Source: Mycobacterium sp. ELW1 (GTDB taxonomy: Bacteria > Actinomycetota > Actinomycetes > Mycobacteriales > Mycobacteriaceae). Taken from it: a stretch of 64,000 nt of DNA. The notes beneath the pieces are model-generated. The model did not search any database, had not been told where the DNA came from, and worked only from the letters and a program-made list of their open reading frames with translations. This document shows positions 1-8,610 of this stretch, in pieces (within the stretch, counting starts at the first letter, position 1; every line of letters starts with the position of its first letter). Location of the stretch: assembly GCF_008329905.1 (NCBI RefSeq), contig NZ_CP032155.1, positions 2,976,001-3,040,000 of the forward strand. The letters are read 5' to 3'. A program made the translations under genes and the position numbers.

Positions 1-796
1 GGAGCAGATTCTCGACGGTCCCGAAACCGACGGTCGCGCCGGACAGCAGACCGCCAGCCGGATCGATGAACGCTGTTGGGCCACCAGGGAATCCGTTGAG
101 AAAGGCGTCGGTCAATACCGCGGGTGCGCTGACGAAGTCCTCGACCACCGAGGTGATGTCGCGCGACGAGATCGAGTCGACGACGTTCTGCGCCAGCGCC
201 GCGAAAGCCGAGACCGTCGCGTTGATCGGGTAGATCGGGGTGAGCGCGACTGAGGCAAGGACGAGCGGTAGCGCGTTCTGGATGACGTCGTTGTAGTTGG
301 CGACCATGTTCTGGATGACCGGCACCACGCCGCCGATCAGCGGCAGCGCCGGACCCAGGAGCAGGCCGGTGCCGGTGCCGAACAGGCCGACGATCGCGTC
401 GCTGACCTGACCGTCGCGCAACTGGGTGATGGTGGTTTGCAGCGCCGCGGGCAAGGCCTTCAGCTGGTCGGTCAATGCGGCTCCGGCTTGGTTGAGGGCA
501 GTGCCGAGAAGCTGGGCATTGCCGGCGCCGTTGGCCAACATCGCGCGCAGGATGGGCAACGGGTCGGCGGCGATCTCGTTCGCGAGCCCGGTCAAGCTGG
601 CCACCGTGTGGGTGACCAGATTGGAATACGCGGTGATCGGATCGACCAAGGCGACCAAGCCCACATCGATGTTCGAAATACGTTGTGCTGCAACATCAAA
701 TGGATCGGAAACAGGGGAGACCGGAGTCATGGCGATTGCGCCGGCCCCGAGTAGAGCCACGCCGGCGGTGGCATAGGAACGGATTGCGGTATGCAT
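1..796 (-). CDS. Exported hydrophobic mycobacterial protein (GjpA-porin-like), C-terminus cut by window
   Basis: The frame starts at the ATG at 796 and stays open to the window edge, so about 265 N-terminal residues are seen and the C-terminus is missing. The first ~30 residues (MHTAIRSYATAGVALLGAGA...) are a signal-peptide-like hydrophobic stretch. The rest is rich in Ala, Leu, Val and Ile and lacks Cys. Proteins with this N-terminus are common in non-tuberculous mycobacteria and are often catalogued as GjpA-type outer-membrane porins; that name is from memory and the function is not shown by the sequence. The gene has its own upstream region of about 420 bp with an inverted repeat near 849-866. 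Confidence 0.75.
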   Translation of the reverse strand, partial: MHTAIRSYATAGVALLGAGAIAMTPVSPVSDPFDVAAQRISNIDVGLVALVDPITAYSNLVTHTVASLTGLANEIAADPLPILRAMLANGAGNAQLLGTALNQAGAALTDQLKALPAALQTTITQLRDGQVSDAIVGLFGTGTGLLLGPALPLIGGVVPVIQNMVANYNDVIQNALPLVLASVALTPIYPINATVSAFAALAQNVVDSISSRDITSVVEDFVSAPAVLTDAFLNGFPGGPTAFIDPAGGLLSGATVGFGTVENLL

Positions 797-1216
797 GGGG
801 GCCCCTTTCGAGTCGGGATCGAACACCCACTGGCAAAGTAACTCCGAAACTTACCCCGAAGTAAGTAAAAGATGCGATCGCAAATACTTGCCGTTGCATG
901 CGCAACAGATTCGGCATCCACTTAGTTTCGCTGCCTAGTTACATCGCCGCGAACTCGCCGGTCGTGTACCGCGCCGTGAGCTTTCGGCGGGGACGCTCGG
1001 CACGGCGGCTCTGTCCTCGCGGGTTTCTTGCTGGCCCCGGATCGTCCGCGGAATAGCTGTGATCACAGCATGATTCGTCGAGCGGCGCAGATTTGCTTTC
1101 CGGCCGATCTACGAAGTGTCACGGTCGGTATGACATTGACTTACCTGGGAAGACGCTGTGTGCCAACGGAATTCCGTATTTCTTTGCCGGCGGTAGCACC
1201 GGTCCCGGCAGATTGG
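797..1216. other. Intergenic stretch between two minus-strand genes
   Basis: This 420-bp stretch holds no convincing gene. It is upstream of the truncated exported-protein gene and downstream of the small secreted-protein gene. It is less GC-rich around 840-900 than its surroundings, as expected for a promoter and 5' leader. Apart from the inverted repeat listed at 849-866 I see no further signal. Confidence 0.5.
849..866 (-). promoter_or_regulatory. Inverted repeat upstream of exported-protein gene
   Basis: ACTTAC (849-854) and GTAAGT (861-866) are perfect 6-bp arms around CCCGAA. The site lies 52 bp upstream of the start codon at 796, a suitable position for an operator. Its core TTACCCCGAAGTAA is nearly the same as the palindrome at 28473-28499 beside an XRE regulator. 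The binding protein is unknown. Confidence 0.35.
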
Positions 1217-1615
1217 TCAGGAGGGCGGGAAGTGCATCCAGTGCGCGAAGTCGGCCGGCCCGGTGCAGATCAGCGGCACCCCGTAGACCTTGGGCTCCCA
1301 TTCGTCACCGGCCACCCGCTGCTGCGCGGTGGTTCCGGGTGTGGTGCACGGCAGCGCGTTGGCCGCCTCACCGACCAGCGGTCCCGTCGCCACCCACGTG
1401 CCGCTGGCCGCGCAGATGAGGGTGTTCTTCTGACTGTCGAACCCGAAGACGAAGCCCGGGCTCGGTGTGCAGGGTGTTCCGCCGACGACGTTCTGCGCGA
1501 CATTCGGCACGCAGTTCGGGGAGTGGCATGAGGTCGCCGACGCCGGTCCGGCGAGCGGTATCGCCACGCTCAGCAGTCCCGACGCGACAATCGACCCAAT
1601 GACGACCCTGCGCAT
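1217..1615 (-). CDS. Small secreted cysteine-containing protein
   Basis: 132 residues starting at the ATG at 1615. Residues 1-27 (MRRVVIGSIVASGLLSVAIP...ASA) are a classic Sec signal peptide with an Ala-x-Ala cleavage site. The mature part has six cysteines in spaced pairs (for example CHSPNC, and the GGTPC and LICAASG segments), suggesting a disulfide-stabilised extracytoplasmic fold. It resembles the many short mycobacterial secreted proteins of unknown role. No enzyme motif is visible. Confidence 0.75.
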   Translation of the reverse strand: MRRVVIGSIVASGLLSVAIPLAGPASATSCHSPNCVPNVAQNVVGGTPCTPSPGFVFGFDSQKNTLICAASGTWVATGPLVGEAANALPCTTPGTTAQQRVAGDEWEPKVYGVPLICTGPADFAHWMHFPPS

Positions 1616-1792
1616 CTATGCCTCCTGACGACGGTGCCGGTTCGGCCTGATCAGACTAGCGTCGTGGGCCCGGGCTGGTGCTCAGATCAGCCCGTTCGCC
1701 TCGAAGATCCTCGAGGTGCCGGCCGTCGGGTCGGGATTATCGGGGCCCTTGGACCCTCCCGATACCGCTGCCATGGGGTGACGCTGGTTCCC

Positions 1793-2323
1793 ATGCGCTC
1801 GCCACGGATGCTCGTCGCCGGGATCGCCGCGATGGCCCTCACCGCGTGCGGTCCGACGGTCGGCCCGCCGATGAAGACCAGCGTGGTCACCGCCGCGCCG
1901 TCGACGCTCACGCAGACCCGGACCGTCGCACCGCCCACCCCGCCGCTTCGGCAGTCGATGCAGGCGTGGTGGGACAACGTGCAGGACCATGTCAGGGCAA
2001 TCCAGTCGGCAACGGCGGCGGTGTCAGCGGCAGCGCAGGCCAACGACGTCGTGTCGCTGAGTACGGCGTGCTCGAAGTACCACGACGGGGTGGCTGGACT
2101 GCAGGGCCACATGCCACCCCCTGACCCGGCTTTCGGCGCCGAATTCCAGGCCGGGCTTTCCGATTACGACGTGGCGATGCACTTCTGCATGGCGGCAACG
2201 GACGACATCGACTCCAACGAACTTCGGCACTTGCTCGAGTTCCTGCGCTCAGGCAACGCCGCGATGGGTCGGGCGGGCACGATCCTGGATCAGGATCTCG
2301 GGGAATCGGTCCAGCTGGGCTAG
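1793..2323 (+). CDS. Putative lipoprotein
   Basis: 176 residues from the ATG at 1793. The N-terminus (MRSPRMLVAGIAAMALTACG) is a lipoprotein signal peptide with lipobox LTAC, so the mature protein should be lipid-anchored at its Cys outside the membrane. A Thr/Pro-rich linker follows, then a helical domain of ~120 residues with two further cysteines (near TACSKY and HFCMAA). An in-frame upstream extension to 1634 exists, but it would bury the signal peptide, so the internal start is preferred. The function is unknown. It ends 5 bp from the convergent SnoaL-like gene. Confidence 0.7.
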   Translation: MRSPRMLVAGIAAMALTACGPTVGPPMKTSVVTAAPSTLTQTRTVAPPTPPLRQSMQAWWDNVQDHVRAIQSATAAVSAAAQANDVVSLSTACSKYHDGVAGLQGHMPPPDPAFGAEFQAGLSDYDVAMHFCMAATDDIDSNELRHLLEFLRSGNAAMGRAGTILDQDLGESVQLG

Positions 2324-2328
2324 CGGGC

Positions 2329-2799
2329 TCAGATCAGGCCGGTGGCGTCGAAGATCCACGACGTGTCGGCTCCTGCCAGGTCCTCGAGCCAGGTCGGCGG
2401 CGCGAAGCTCGTCAGCCCGTTCATGTCCCAGTAGTCCTTCCACAGCGTGATCTTGCCGTCGGCGACCTTGTGCACCGTGACGAAATTCAGCACGCCCTGC
2501 TCGCCGGTCGTGAACGTCCACGTCTCGGAGTGCTCGTACATGGCGTCCACGCCGTTGCTGACCAGAACACCGTCGTGATTCTCGTAGCCGGCCAGCGGCT
2601 CCAGCCCGACCTTGAGGCGCTTGACAATGTCCTCGGGTCCGCGCGCTGCCGCGATCGGGCCGACCGGCATGTCGACATAGATGCAATCGTCGGACAGGAA
2701 CGTCTTCAACGTCTCCCAGTCGCGGTTCGACAGCGCCTTCCACATTCCCAACACGGTCTGGGCCACATCCGTGGGTACCGCCGAAGTGTCAATTGACAT
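2329..2799 (-). CDS. SnoaL / limonene-epoxide-hydrolase-like protein
   Basis: 156 residues, beginning MSIDTSAVPTDVAQTVLG, from the ATG at 2799. The pattern (helical start, KALSNRDWETLKTFLSDDCIYVD, then WTFTTGEQ and ITLWKDYWD) is that of the NTF2-like/SnoaL cone fold used by limonene-1,2-epoxide hydrolases and polyketide cyclases. The start overlaps the 3' end of the amidohydrolase gene by 11 bp on the same strand, which indicates translational coupling and a shared substrate pathway. A longer frame to 2925 is open but lies wholly inside the upstream gene. Confidence 0.75.
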   Translation of the reverse strand: MSIDTSAVPTDVAQTVLGMWKALSNRDWETLKTFLSDDCIYVDMPVGPIAAARGPEDIVKRLKVGLEPLAGYENHDGVLVSNGVDAMYEHSETWTFTTGEQGVLNFVTVHKVADGKITLWKDYWDMNGLTSFAPPTWLEDLAGADTSWIFDATGLI

Positions 2800-4588
2800 G
2801 CGCCAGCTCCGTTTCCGTCGTCGTGGTCTTTCCGGGTGCCGCCGTCGCCCGGCCCACCCGCAGGAAACTGCCGGTCCGCTCGGACCCGAGAACGGGCGTC
2901 GGCTCGCCGTCGCGGACCACCGCACGCCCGCCGATCAGGACCAGATCGACGGCATCGTTGTTGCGGTTGACCATCCGGGGCAGGCCGGCGTACTGCTCGA
3001 CGGGGTTCTCGGCGTAGTCGTCGAGATGGCTGTCGAGGCGCTTGGGGTTGATCACCACCAGATCGGCCCGATCGCCGACGCGAAGGTGGCCGGCGTCGAT
3101 CTGATACCAGTCGGCCAGCTCACCCGTCATCCGGTGCACGGCCTGCTCGACCGACATGAAGGGGCGGCCCTTGCGATCGGCGTCGCGCACATGGCGCAAC
3201 AGCCGCAGGCCGTAGTTGTAGAACGCCATGTTGCGCAGGTGCGCACCGGCATCGGAGAAGCCCATCTGGACACCGGGGTCGCGGGCGAGTTTCTTGAGCA
3301 CCTCCGGCCGGTGGTTGGAAATCGTGGTGCGCCAGCGCAGCTTGGTGCCGTGCTCGAGCACCAGGTCCAGGAACGCGTCCACCGGGTGCAGCTCACCGCG
3401 TTCCATGCCGACCTGCCCGAAGGACTTGCCGACCACCGTGTCGTCGGGACAGGCGACGATCTCGGCGTCGAAGAAGTCCCGGTGCCACACCCGCACCCCG
3501 AACTTGGTGTCGTAGTCCTTACGGAACTGGCGGCGGTACGCCTCGTCGGCCAGCAGCGCGTTGCGCTCGACCTCGTCACGCAGGTGCAGTGCGGCAGCAC
3601 CGGAGCCGAACTCTTCGAACACCACCAGATCGATACCGTCGGCGTACACCTCGAACGGAACCGGCAGATGTTGCCAGCGGAAGTCGCCGCCCAACTTGTT
3701 CGCCGCTTTGGCCAAGGGGCCCATGATCAGGATGGCGAACGGATTGGCCTTGACGTCGGCCGCCGACAGCAGGCTGGTCTTCAGCTTGTCGCGCAGAACC
3801 GGAATCGATTGCGCCACTTGCGATACCAGATTCAGCGGGTTCTGGATGTCCGGCCCCGACTGCAGCACACGGCCGCGCTTGCGCAACAGCGACTTGAGCC
3901 GCCGCAGCTCGCGGGGCTTGGCGTAGGTCGACGGCAGCGTCCGCGACCGGCAGGTCTCGCCGTCGATCTTGTCGAACAGCAGCTGCTGCGACGACATTCC
4001 GACGAATCCGGCGTCCAGCGCCTCGGCGAGCATCCGCTCCATCTCGGCCTGCTGAGCAGCGCTGGGCCGCACATCTTCTCGGGTGGCCTGATCCAGCCCC
4101 ATGACGGCGGTCCGCATGTCGGAGTGTCCGATGAACGCCGCGATGTTGGGTCCCAGCGGCCGTGACTCCAGTGCCTGGACGTATCCCTCGGCGGTGGTCC
4201 AGGTCTTGGCGTCGTCGATGGCGGCGACGACGTGCTCGCGCGGAATCGCCTCGACTCGGCCGAAAAGATCGCCGGCATCGCTGCCGCCGACGTGGATCGT
4301 GGACAGCGAGCACGAACCGAGCAGGACGGTGGTGACGCCGTGCCGGACCGATTCCGGCAGACCGGGACCACCGAGCACCTCGACGTCATAGTGGGTGTGC
4401 ACGTCGACCATCCCCGGCAGCACCCACCTGCCGCCCGCTTCGACGACGTCGTCGCAACCGGTGACATCGAGGGGGCGCAGGCTGACGGTGGCGATGCGGC
4501 CGTCGCGGATGCCGATGTCCCGGATCCCGGACGGGGCGCCCGTTCCGTCGAACCACCGACCGTTGCGGATGATTGTGTCGTAGCTCAC
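2789..4588 (-). CDS. N-acyl-D-amino-acid deacylase family amidohydrolase
   Basis: 599 residues from the GTG at 4588 (VSYDTIIRNGRWFDGTG); a TTG three codons upstream (4597) is an alternative. It is a metal-dependent amidohydrolase of the D-aminoacylase group. The early metal-binding VDVHTHYD is at ~65-72, a late FSDAGAHLRN at ~460 supplies the catalytic Asp, and a C-terminal domain returns to the small beta sandwich (LRVGDRADLVVINP). It would hydrolyse N-acyl-D-amino acids or another cyclic or acyl amide; mycobacteria carry several paralogues of unknown substrate. It overlaps the following SnoaL-like gene and follows an SDR gene, so an operon of three is likely. Confidence 0.8.
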   Translation of the reverse strand: MSYDTIIRNGRWFDGTGAPSGIRDIGIRDGRIATVSLRPLDVTGCDDVVEAGGRWVLPGMVDVHTHYDVEVLGGPGLPESVRHGVTTVLLGSCSLSTIHVGGSDAGDLFGRVEAIPREHVVAAIDDAKTWTTAEGYVQALESRPLGPNIAAFIGHSDMRTAVMGLDQATREDVRPSAAQQAEMERMLAEALDAGFVGMSSQQLLFDKIDGETCRSRTLPSTYAKPRELRRLKSLLRKRGRVLQSGPDIQNPLNLVSQVAQSIPVLRDKLKTSLLSAADVKANPFAILIMGPLAKAANKLGGDFRWQHLPVPFEVYADGIDLVVFEEFGSGAAALHLRDEVERNALLADEAYRRQFRKDYDTKFGVRVWHRDFFDAEIVACPDDTVVGKSFGQVGMERGELHPVDAFLDLVLEHGTKLRWRTTISNHRPEVLKKLARDPGVQMGFSDAGAHLRNMAFYNYGLRLLRHVRDADRKGRPFMSVEQAVHRMTGELADWYQIDAGHLRVGDRADLVVINPKRLDSHLDDYAENPVEQYAGLPRMVNRNNDAVDLVLIGGRAVVRDGEPTPVLGSERTGSFLRVGRATAAPGKTTTTETELAHVN

Positions 4589-4617
4589 GAGCGTCAATAG
4601 AACCGTTTGCTTGCACG

Positions 4618-4641
4618 AGTGTCAACGATTTAGTGGACACT
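4618..4641 (-). promoter_or_regulatory. Inverted repeat upstream of deacylase gene
   Basis: AGTGTCAAC (4618-4626) and GTGGACACT (4633-4641) are 9-bp arms matching in 8 positions with a 6-bp spacer. It is 29 bp upstream of the deacylase start, between it and the upstream SDR gene. Its size suits a TetR- or GntR-type operator. No regulator gene lies next to it, so the factor is unknown. Confidence 0.35.
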
Positions 4642-4654
4642 TTCTTCGATCTGT

Positions 4655-5575
4655 TTACTCCATGTGCGCCCAGGCGTCCGGCTGCCGCCCGTCGACATCG
4701 ACGAAGCCGTACGCCCGTGCCAGATCGCCCGCCGACACCGACCGCTGATGCCAGCGCGACCTGTGCTCGTCGGCGGCAATCGCCGCGATCGCCCGGCCCA
4801 CATACCGCGGCGTTTCGGATTCCGCGAAACCCGGCGGTGCGGTCGGCCCTCCGTCGGCGCGGTCGTCGTCGAGCGCCAACCGCCAGTTCTCCTCGGTGAC
4901 GCCGTAGTGCTCGAGCATGATCTCCGAGCGCATCCAGCCGGGCGTGACGGCGACGGCAGTCGCACCGTACGGCGTCAGCTCGTGACCGAGCGCGAACGCC
5001 ATCCGGTTGACCGCACTCTTGACCGCGTCGTAGAACACCGAAATGCGATAGTTCACGGCATTGTATTCGGCTGTGCCATCGGTCATTTCGACCAGCAGTC
5101 CACCTGGTCGCTGGACCATCAACGGCAGCAGGGCGTGCGAGGTGATCAGGTGGGTGTCGATGCCGAGACGCAGGATCCGCAGCCCGTCGGCGATGTCGAG
5201 CTCCCAGATCGGACGGTTCCACTGCGGCGGCTCACCCTTGAGGATCTCGGCGCCCCAGATGTCGTTGACCAGCACATCGATACGGCCGAACTCCGACCGG
5301 ATCCGGTCGGCCAACCCGCGTACCTGCTCGGGGTCCAGGTGATCGACCTGGATCGCCACCCCGGTTCCGCCGAGCTCGTCGACCAGCGCGGCGGTGCCCT
5401 CGATGGTCTCCGGCCGGTCGTAGTCAGAACCGCCGCGCCCGGTGATACTGCTGCGGCCGGTGCAGATGACGGTCGCGCCGGCCTCCCCGAGTGCGGCGGC
5501 GATTCCGCGGCCGGCGCCCCGCGTGGCACCGGCCACGACCGCGATCCGGCCGGTGAGCACAGCCTCTGACGACAT
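4655..5575 (-). CDS. SDR-family oxidoreductase (DHRS1-like)
   Basis: 306 residues. N-terminal Rossmann motif GATRGAGRGIA (TGxxxGxG class) at ~16-26, cofactor-loop CTGRSS, VNDIWG in place of NNAG, and a catalytic YDAVK near residue 186. The length and the divergent VND motif fit the DHRS1-like branch of short-chain dehydrogenases. The usual catalytic Ser position appears as Thr (in EMTDGTAEY), which is unusual and may affect activity. NAD(P)-dependent oxidoreduction of an alcohol/ketone is inferred; the substrate is unknown. It lies upstream of the deacylase gene on the same strand. Confidence 0.8.
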   Translation of the reverse strand: MSSEAVLTGRIAVVAGATRGAGRGIAAALGEAGATVICTGRSSITGRGGSDYDRPETIEGTAALVDELGGTGVAIQVDHLDPEQVRGLADRIRSEFGRIDVLVNDIWGAEILKGEPPQWNRPIWELDIADGLRILRLGIDTHLITSHALLPLMVQRPGGLLVEMTDGTAEYNAVNYRISVFYDAVKSAVNRMAFALGHELTPYGATAVAVTPGWMRSEIMLEHYGVTEENWRLALDDDRADGGPTAPPGFAESETPRYVGRAIAAIAADEHRSRWHQRSVSAGDLARAYGFVDVDGRQPDAWAHME

Positions 5576-5659
5576 GAACCCCAGGCTAGTCAGGCCTGCA
5601 CGTCCGGTTCCGATCTCTGCTTCAGCTCACGCTCACCCAACAGGCGCATACTCGCCTAG

Positions 5660-6568
5660 GTGACTCCATTGCAGCGCTACATCGCCGAAGAGATTGCCAC
5701 GGATCACGTCGACGGCCTGCTGAGCCGCCGCGAAGCGCTGCGGCGGCTGGCGCTGTTGGGCGTCGGCACCGCGGCTGCCGGCGCGCTGATCGCCGCGTGC
5801 TCCAGCGACAAACCGAAGACCGCATCGTCGTCACCGGCGACAGCCCCACCGACCTCCGCGGCGCCACCGCCCGGCATGGCCACGGCGCTGCCCACCGAAC
5901 CCATCACCTTCGCCGGCCCACGCGGGCCGGTGCAGGGCGCCTGGGCACAGGCCGCCACCCCGCGCGGGGGCGTGGTGGTCATCCACGAGAACAAGGGCCT
6001 CAACGACTGGGTTCGCACCGTCGCCGGCCGACTGGCCGGGATCGGCTACTCGGCGCTGGCCATCGACCTGCTCTCCGAGGAGGGCGGCACCGCCACGTTC
6101 ACCGACCCCGCCGCCGCGACCGCCGCGCTGGGCACCATCCCGCCCGAGCGCTTCGTCGCCGACCTCCGGTCGGGGCTCGACGAAGTGGCGCGCCGCACGC
6201 CCGGTCAGAAACTCGCCGTCGTCGGCTTCTGCTTCGGCGGCGGACTGGTGTGGCGGTTGCTGGCCGCCGGCGAGTCCCGGCTGGCCGCCGCCGTGCCGTT
6301 CTACGGTCCATTGCCGGAGAACCCGGACTTCACCGGGTCGAAGAACGCGGCGGTCCTCGGCTTGTATGGTGCTCTCGACCAACGGGTCACGTCCTCGGAG
6401 CCCGCGGCCAAGGCGGCGCTGAATCAGGCCGGCCTCGTCAACGACCTGATCGTCGAGCCCGACGCCGACCACGCGTTCTTCAACGACAGCGGACCTCGCT
6501 ACAACCCGGTCGCGGCCGCCGATGCGTGGACCCGGGTGCAGGACTGGTTCAGCCGGTATCTGGCTTAG
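5660..6568 (+). CDS. Exported dienelactone-hydrolase family protein (Tat/lipoprotein signal)
   Basis: 302 residues from a GTG at 5660. Residues ~23-48 read RREALRRLALLG...ALIAACSS, combining a twin-arginine-like motif with a lipobox-like AAC, so it is probably a membrane-anchored exported enzyme. The alpha/beta-hydrolase domain has the dienelactone hydrolase hallmarks: Glu in VVIHENKGL, nucleophile Cys191 in GFCFGGG, Asp in LDQRV and His in DADHAFFND. It hydrolyses a lactone or ester outside the cytoplasm; the substrate is unknown. Its end overlaps the convergent deazaflavin oxidoreductase gene by 4 bp. Confidence 0.8.
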   Translation: MTPLQRYIAEEIATDHVDGLLSRREALRRLALLGVGTAAAGALIAACSSDKPKTASSSPATAPPTSAAPPPGMATALPTEPITFAGPRGPVQGAWAQAATPRGGVVVIHENKGLNDWVRTVAGRLAGIGYSALAIDLLSEEGGTATFTDPAAATAALGTIPPERFVADLRSGLDEVARRTPGQKLAVVGFCFGGGLVWRLLAAGESRLAAAVPFYGPLPENPDFTGSKNAAVLGLYGALDQRVTSSEPAAKAALNQAGLVNDLIVEPDADHAFFNDSGPRYNPVAAADAWTRVQDWFSRYLA

Positions 6569-6915
6569 TCGTCGAGCCGGACGGTGACGGTCACCCGGCC
6601 GCGGGCATCCCGGGTGGCCACGGCGTGGCCGGGACGCTGCGTGCCGCCGAGCAGGATGGTGAGCGGGGCGCCCTCGCCGGTGAAGTTGCGCCACCACTTC
6701 TTGCCGTCGGGCATCGCGACACCGATGAGGATGTCTGAGCCGCGTCGGCGGTAGCCGACAGGTAGCACCACGCTGCGGCCACTGCGCCGGCCCGTGTAGC
6801 GGATCTCGGTCAGCCCCAGCCCGACGATGCGGCCCCACCGCGGCGACGTGATCAGTGCGGTCGCGCCGCGATTGATCGCAGCGGAGGCCGCGCGGAACAC
6901 ATCCGAAATCTGCAC
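6565..6915 (-). CDS. Deazaflavin (F420)-dependent nitroreductase family protein
   Basis: 116 residues from a GTG at 6915 (VQISDVFRAASAAINRG). The sequence LTEIRYTGRRSGRSVVLPVGY followed by KKWWRNF is the signature of the Ddn/DUF385 split-beta-barrel family, which binds F420 through the T-x-GRxSG and WW-x-N regions. Members reduce quinones or nitro compounds. Frame continues far upstream, but into the antiparallel glycosyltransferase gene, so the short start is chosen. Confidence 0.75.
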   Translation of the reverse strand: MQISDVFRAASAAINRGATALITSPRWGRIVGLGLTEIRYTGRRSGRSVVLPVGYRRRGSDILIGVAMPDGKKWWRNFTGEGAPLTILLGGTQRPGHAVATRDARGRVTVTVRLDD

Positions 6916-7014
6916 GTCACCAACGCTAGACCAATTGTGGCTGTTCACCGCGTGTTCAAGACGCGGAAGGTCCGGGGTCGCCATCCGCACATCGCCACAC
7001 GATCGGATACGGCC

Positions 7015-8154
7015 ATGATGAGGGTCGCGCAGGTCGCGAACTTCTACGGCCCCCGGTCGGGCGGACTGCGCACCGCGGTCGACCGGCTGGGCGCGGAGTA
7101 CTGCGCCGCCGGACATGAGGTGTTCCTGATCGTGCCCGGATCGAGCGCCACCCATACTGTGCTGCCCAGTGGAGTCACCCGAATCACGGTGCCCGCCAGA
7201 CAGATTCCATTCACCGGCGGCTACCGCGCGGTGACGCCGGCGCCGGTCACCACATTGCTGGAGCGATTGGCGCCCGATGCCATCGAAGTGTCGGACCGGT
7301 TCACCCTGCGCTCGCTGGGCCGGTGGGGTGCGCGACAGGGCGTCACCACGGTGATGATCTCGCACGAGCGCCTGGATCGGTTGACCGGTCAGATCATGCC
7401 CAAGCGGCTGGCCCGCCGGATCGCCGACCTGGCGAACCGTCGCACCGCGGCGAACTACGACACGGTGCTGTGTACCACCGGTTTTGCCCGCGAAGAGTTC
7501 GACCGCATCGGCGCGACGAACGTGGTGACGGTGCCGCTGGGTGTGGATCTGGACATGTTCCATCCCCGCCGGTTCTGCACACGTACCCGCAACCGGTGGG
7601 CCGCCCCGGATCAGGTGCTGCTGGTGCACTGCGGCCGGCTGTCGGTGGAGAAGCATGCCGACCGGAGTATCGATGCACTTGCCGCCCTTCGTGATTCAGG
7701 TGTGGATGCCCGGCTGGTGATTGCCGGCGACGGGCCGATGCGGGCGCGGCTGCAACGGCAGGCGGCGCGGCTACCGGTGGATTTCACCGGGTTCATCGAC
7801 TCGCGCAACGCCGTCGCCACCTTGCTGGCGTCCGCCGACGTCGCGCTGGCACCCGGTCCGCACGAAACATTCGGCTTGGCCGCGTTGGAGGCGCTGGCCT
7901 GCGGGACACCGGCGGTCGTCTCGCGCACCTCGGCATTGTCCGAAATCCTCACCTCGGACAGTGGTGCGTGCGCCGACAACGATCCGCGCGCGATCGCCGC
8001 GGCCGTCGCCGGGGTCATCGATCGCCCCGAGCAGCAGCGGCGGTTCTGCGCCAGGCGACGGGCCGAGACGTTCACCTGGCCGCGGTCGGCGGCGGGCATG
8101 CTGGCGGCGCTGAGCGGTTTGGCCCACGACCGTGACGGGAACGCCGTGAATTGA
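7015..8154 (+). CDS. GT4-family glycosyltransferase
   Basis: 379 residues; two adjacent ATGs at 7015 and 7018 are possible starts. N-terminal GT-B domain begins MRVAQVANFYGPRSGG; the C-terminal domain holds VIAGDGPMR and the nucleotide-sugar motif HETFGLAALEALACGTP (E-x7-E). This is the retaining GT4 fold used by mycobacterial mannosyl- and glucosyltransferases for phosphoinositol mannosides, lipoglycans and methylated polysaccharides. The donor and acceptor cannot be read from the sequence. It stands alone between a deazaflavin oxidoreductase and a small membrane protein. Confidence 0.8.
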   Translation: MMRVAQVANFYGPRSGGLRTAVDRLGAEYCAAGHEVFLIVPGSSATHTVLPSGVTRITVPARQIPFTGGYRAVTPAPVTTLLERLAPDAIEVSDRFTLRSLGRWGARQGVTTVMISHERLDRLTGQIMPKRLARRIADLANRRTAANYDTVLCTTGFAREEFDRIGATNVVTVPLGVDLDMFHPRRFCTRTRNRWAAPDQVLLVHCGRLSVEKHADRSIDALAALRDSGVDARLVIAGDGPMRARLQRQAARLPVDFTGFIDSRNAVATLLASADVALAPGPHETFGLAALEALACGTPAVVSRTSALSEILTSDSGACADNDPRAIAAAVAGVIDRPEQQRRFCARRRAETFTWPRSAAGMLAALSGLAHDRDGNAVN

Positions 8155-8193
8155 CGGTGCCGTATCAGCGGCCCCTCCACTGAAGGAGCCAGG

Positions 8194-8610
8194 ATGGCCT
8201 CGAACAATGTCGTGTGGATAGTCATCGCCGTAGTCGCCGCGCTGATCGTGATCGGAGCGCTGGTCTGGGTCGGCCGTAAACGCCAGATCAGCCGCCGGGT
8301 CGCGCAGGCCGAGGAAATCCGCGAGGAGGTCCGCCAGAAGGAAGTCAAGGTGCAGCGGCGTGAGGCGCTGGCGGAGGAAACCGCAGCCAAAGCCCGTGCA
8401 GCGCAGGCCGAAGCGGAAGCCAAAGCTGCTGAAGCGGCCCGCCTGCAGGAGAACGCCGAAAATCATCGCACCGAGGCGGCCGCTCACCGCGACGAACTCG
8501 ACGAACGCGCCCAGCACGCCGACGCGCTCGACCCCCGGGTCTCCGACGAGGATCGCGCCGAGTCAGTCGCGCGAGGTGATCAGCCCGGGCGCGCCGAGGC
8601 TGACCGGTAG
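8194..8610 (+). CDS. Small membrane-anchored coiled-coil protein
   Basis: 138 residues. One N-terminal transmembrane helix (VVWIVIAVVAALIVIGALVW, ~6-25) is followed by a basic stop-transfer and a long highly charged coiled coil (~30-115) of Glu/Ala/Lys/Arg. It should sit in the cytoplasmic membrane with a cytoplasmic helix. A ribosome-binding GAAGGAG lies just upstream (8181-8187). The last 48 bp overlap the 3' end of the convergent CYP140 gene, an unusually long overlap. Function unknown. Confidence 0.7.
   Translation: MASNNVVWIVIAVVAALIVIGALVWVGRKRQISRRVAQAEEIREEVRQKEVKVQRREALAEETAAKARAAQAEAEAKAAEAARLQENAENHRTEAAAHRDELDERAQHADALDPRVSDEDRAESVARGDQPGRAEADR

Noticed and set aside
2681..4165. 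494-codon plus-strand frame
   Set aside because: Antisense shadow of the N-acyl-D-amino-acid deacylase gene; no recognisable protein and no ribosome site.
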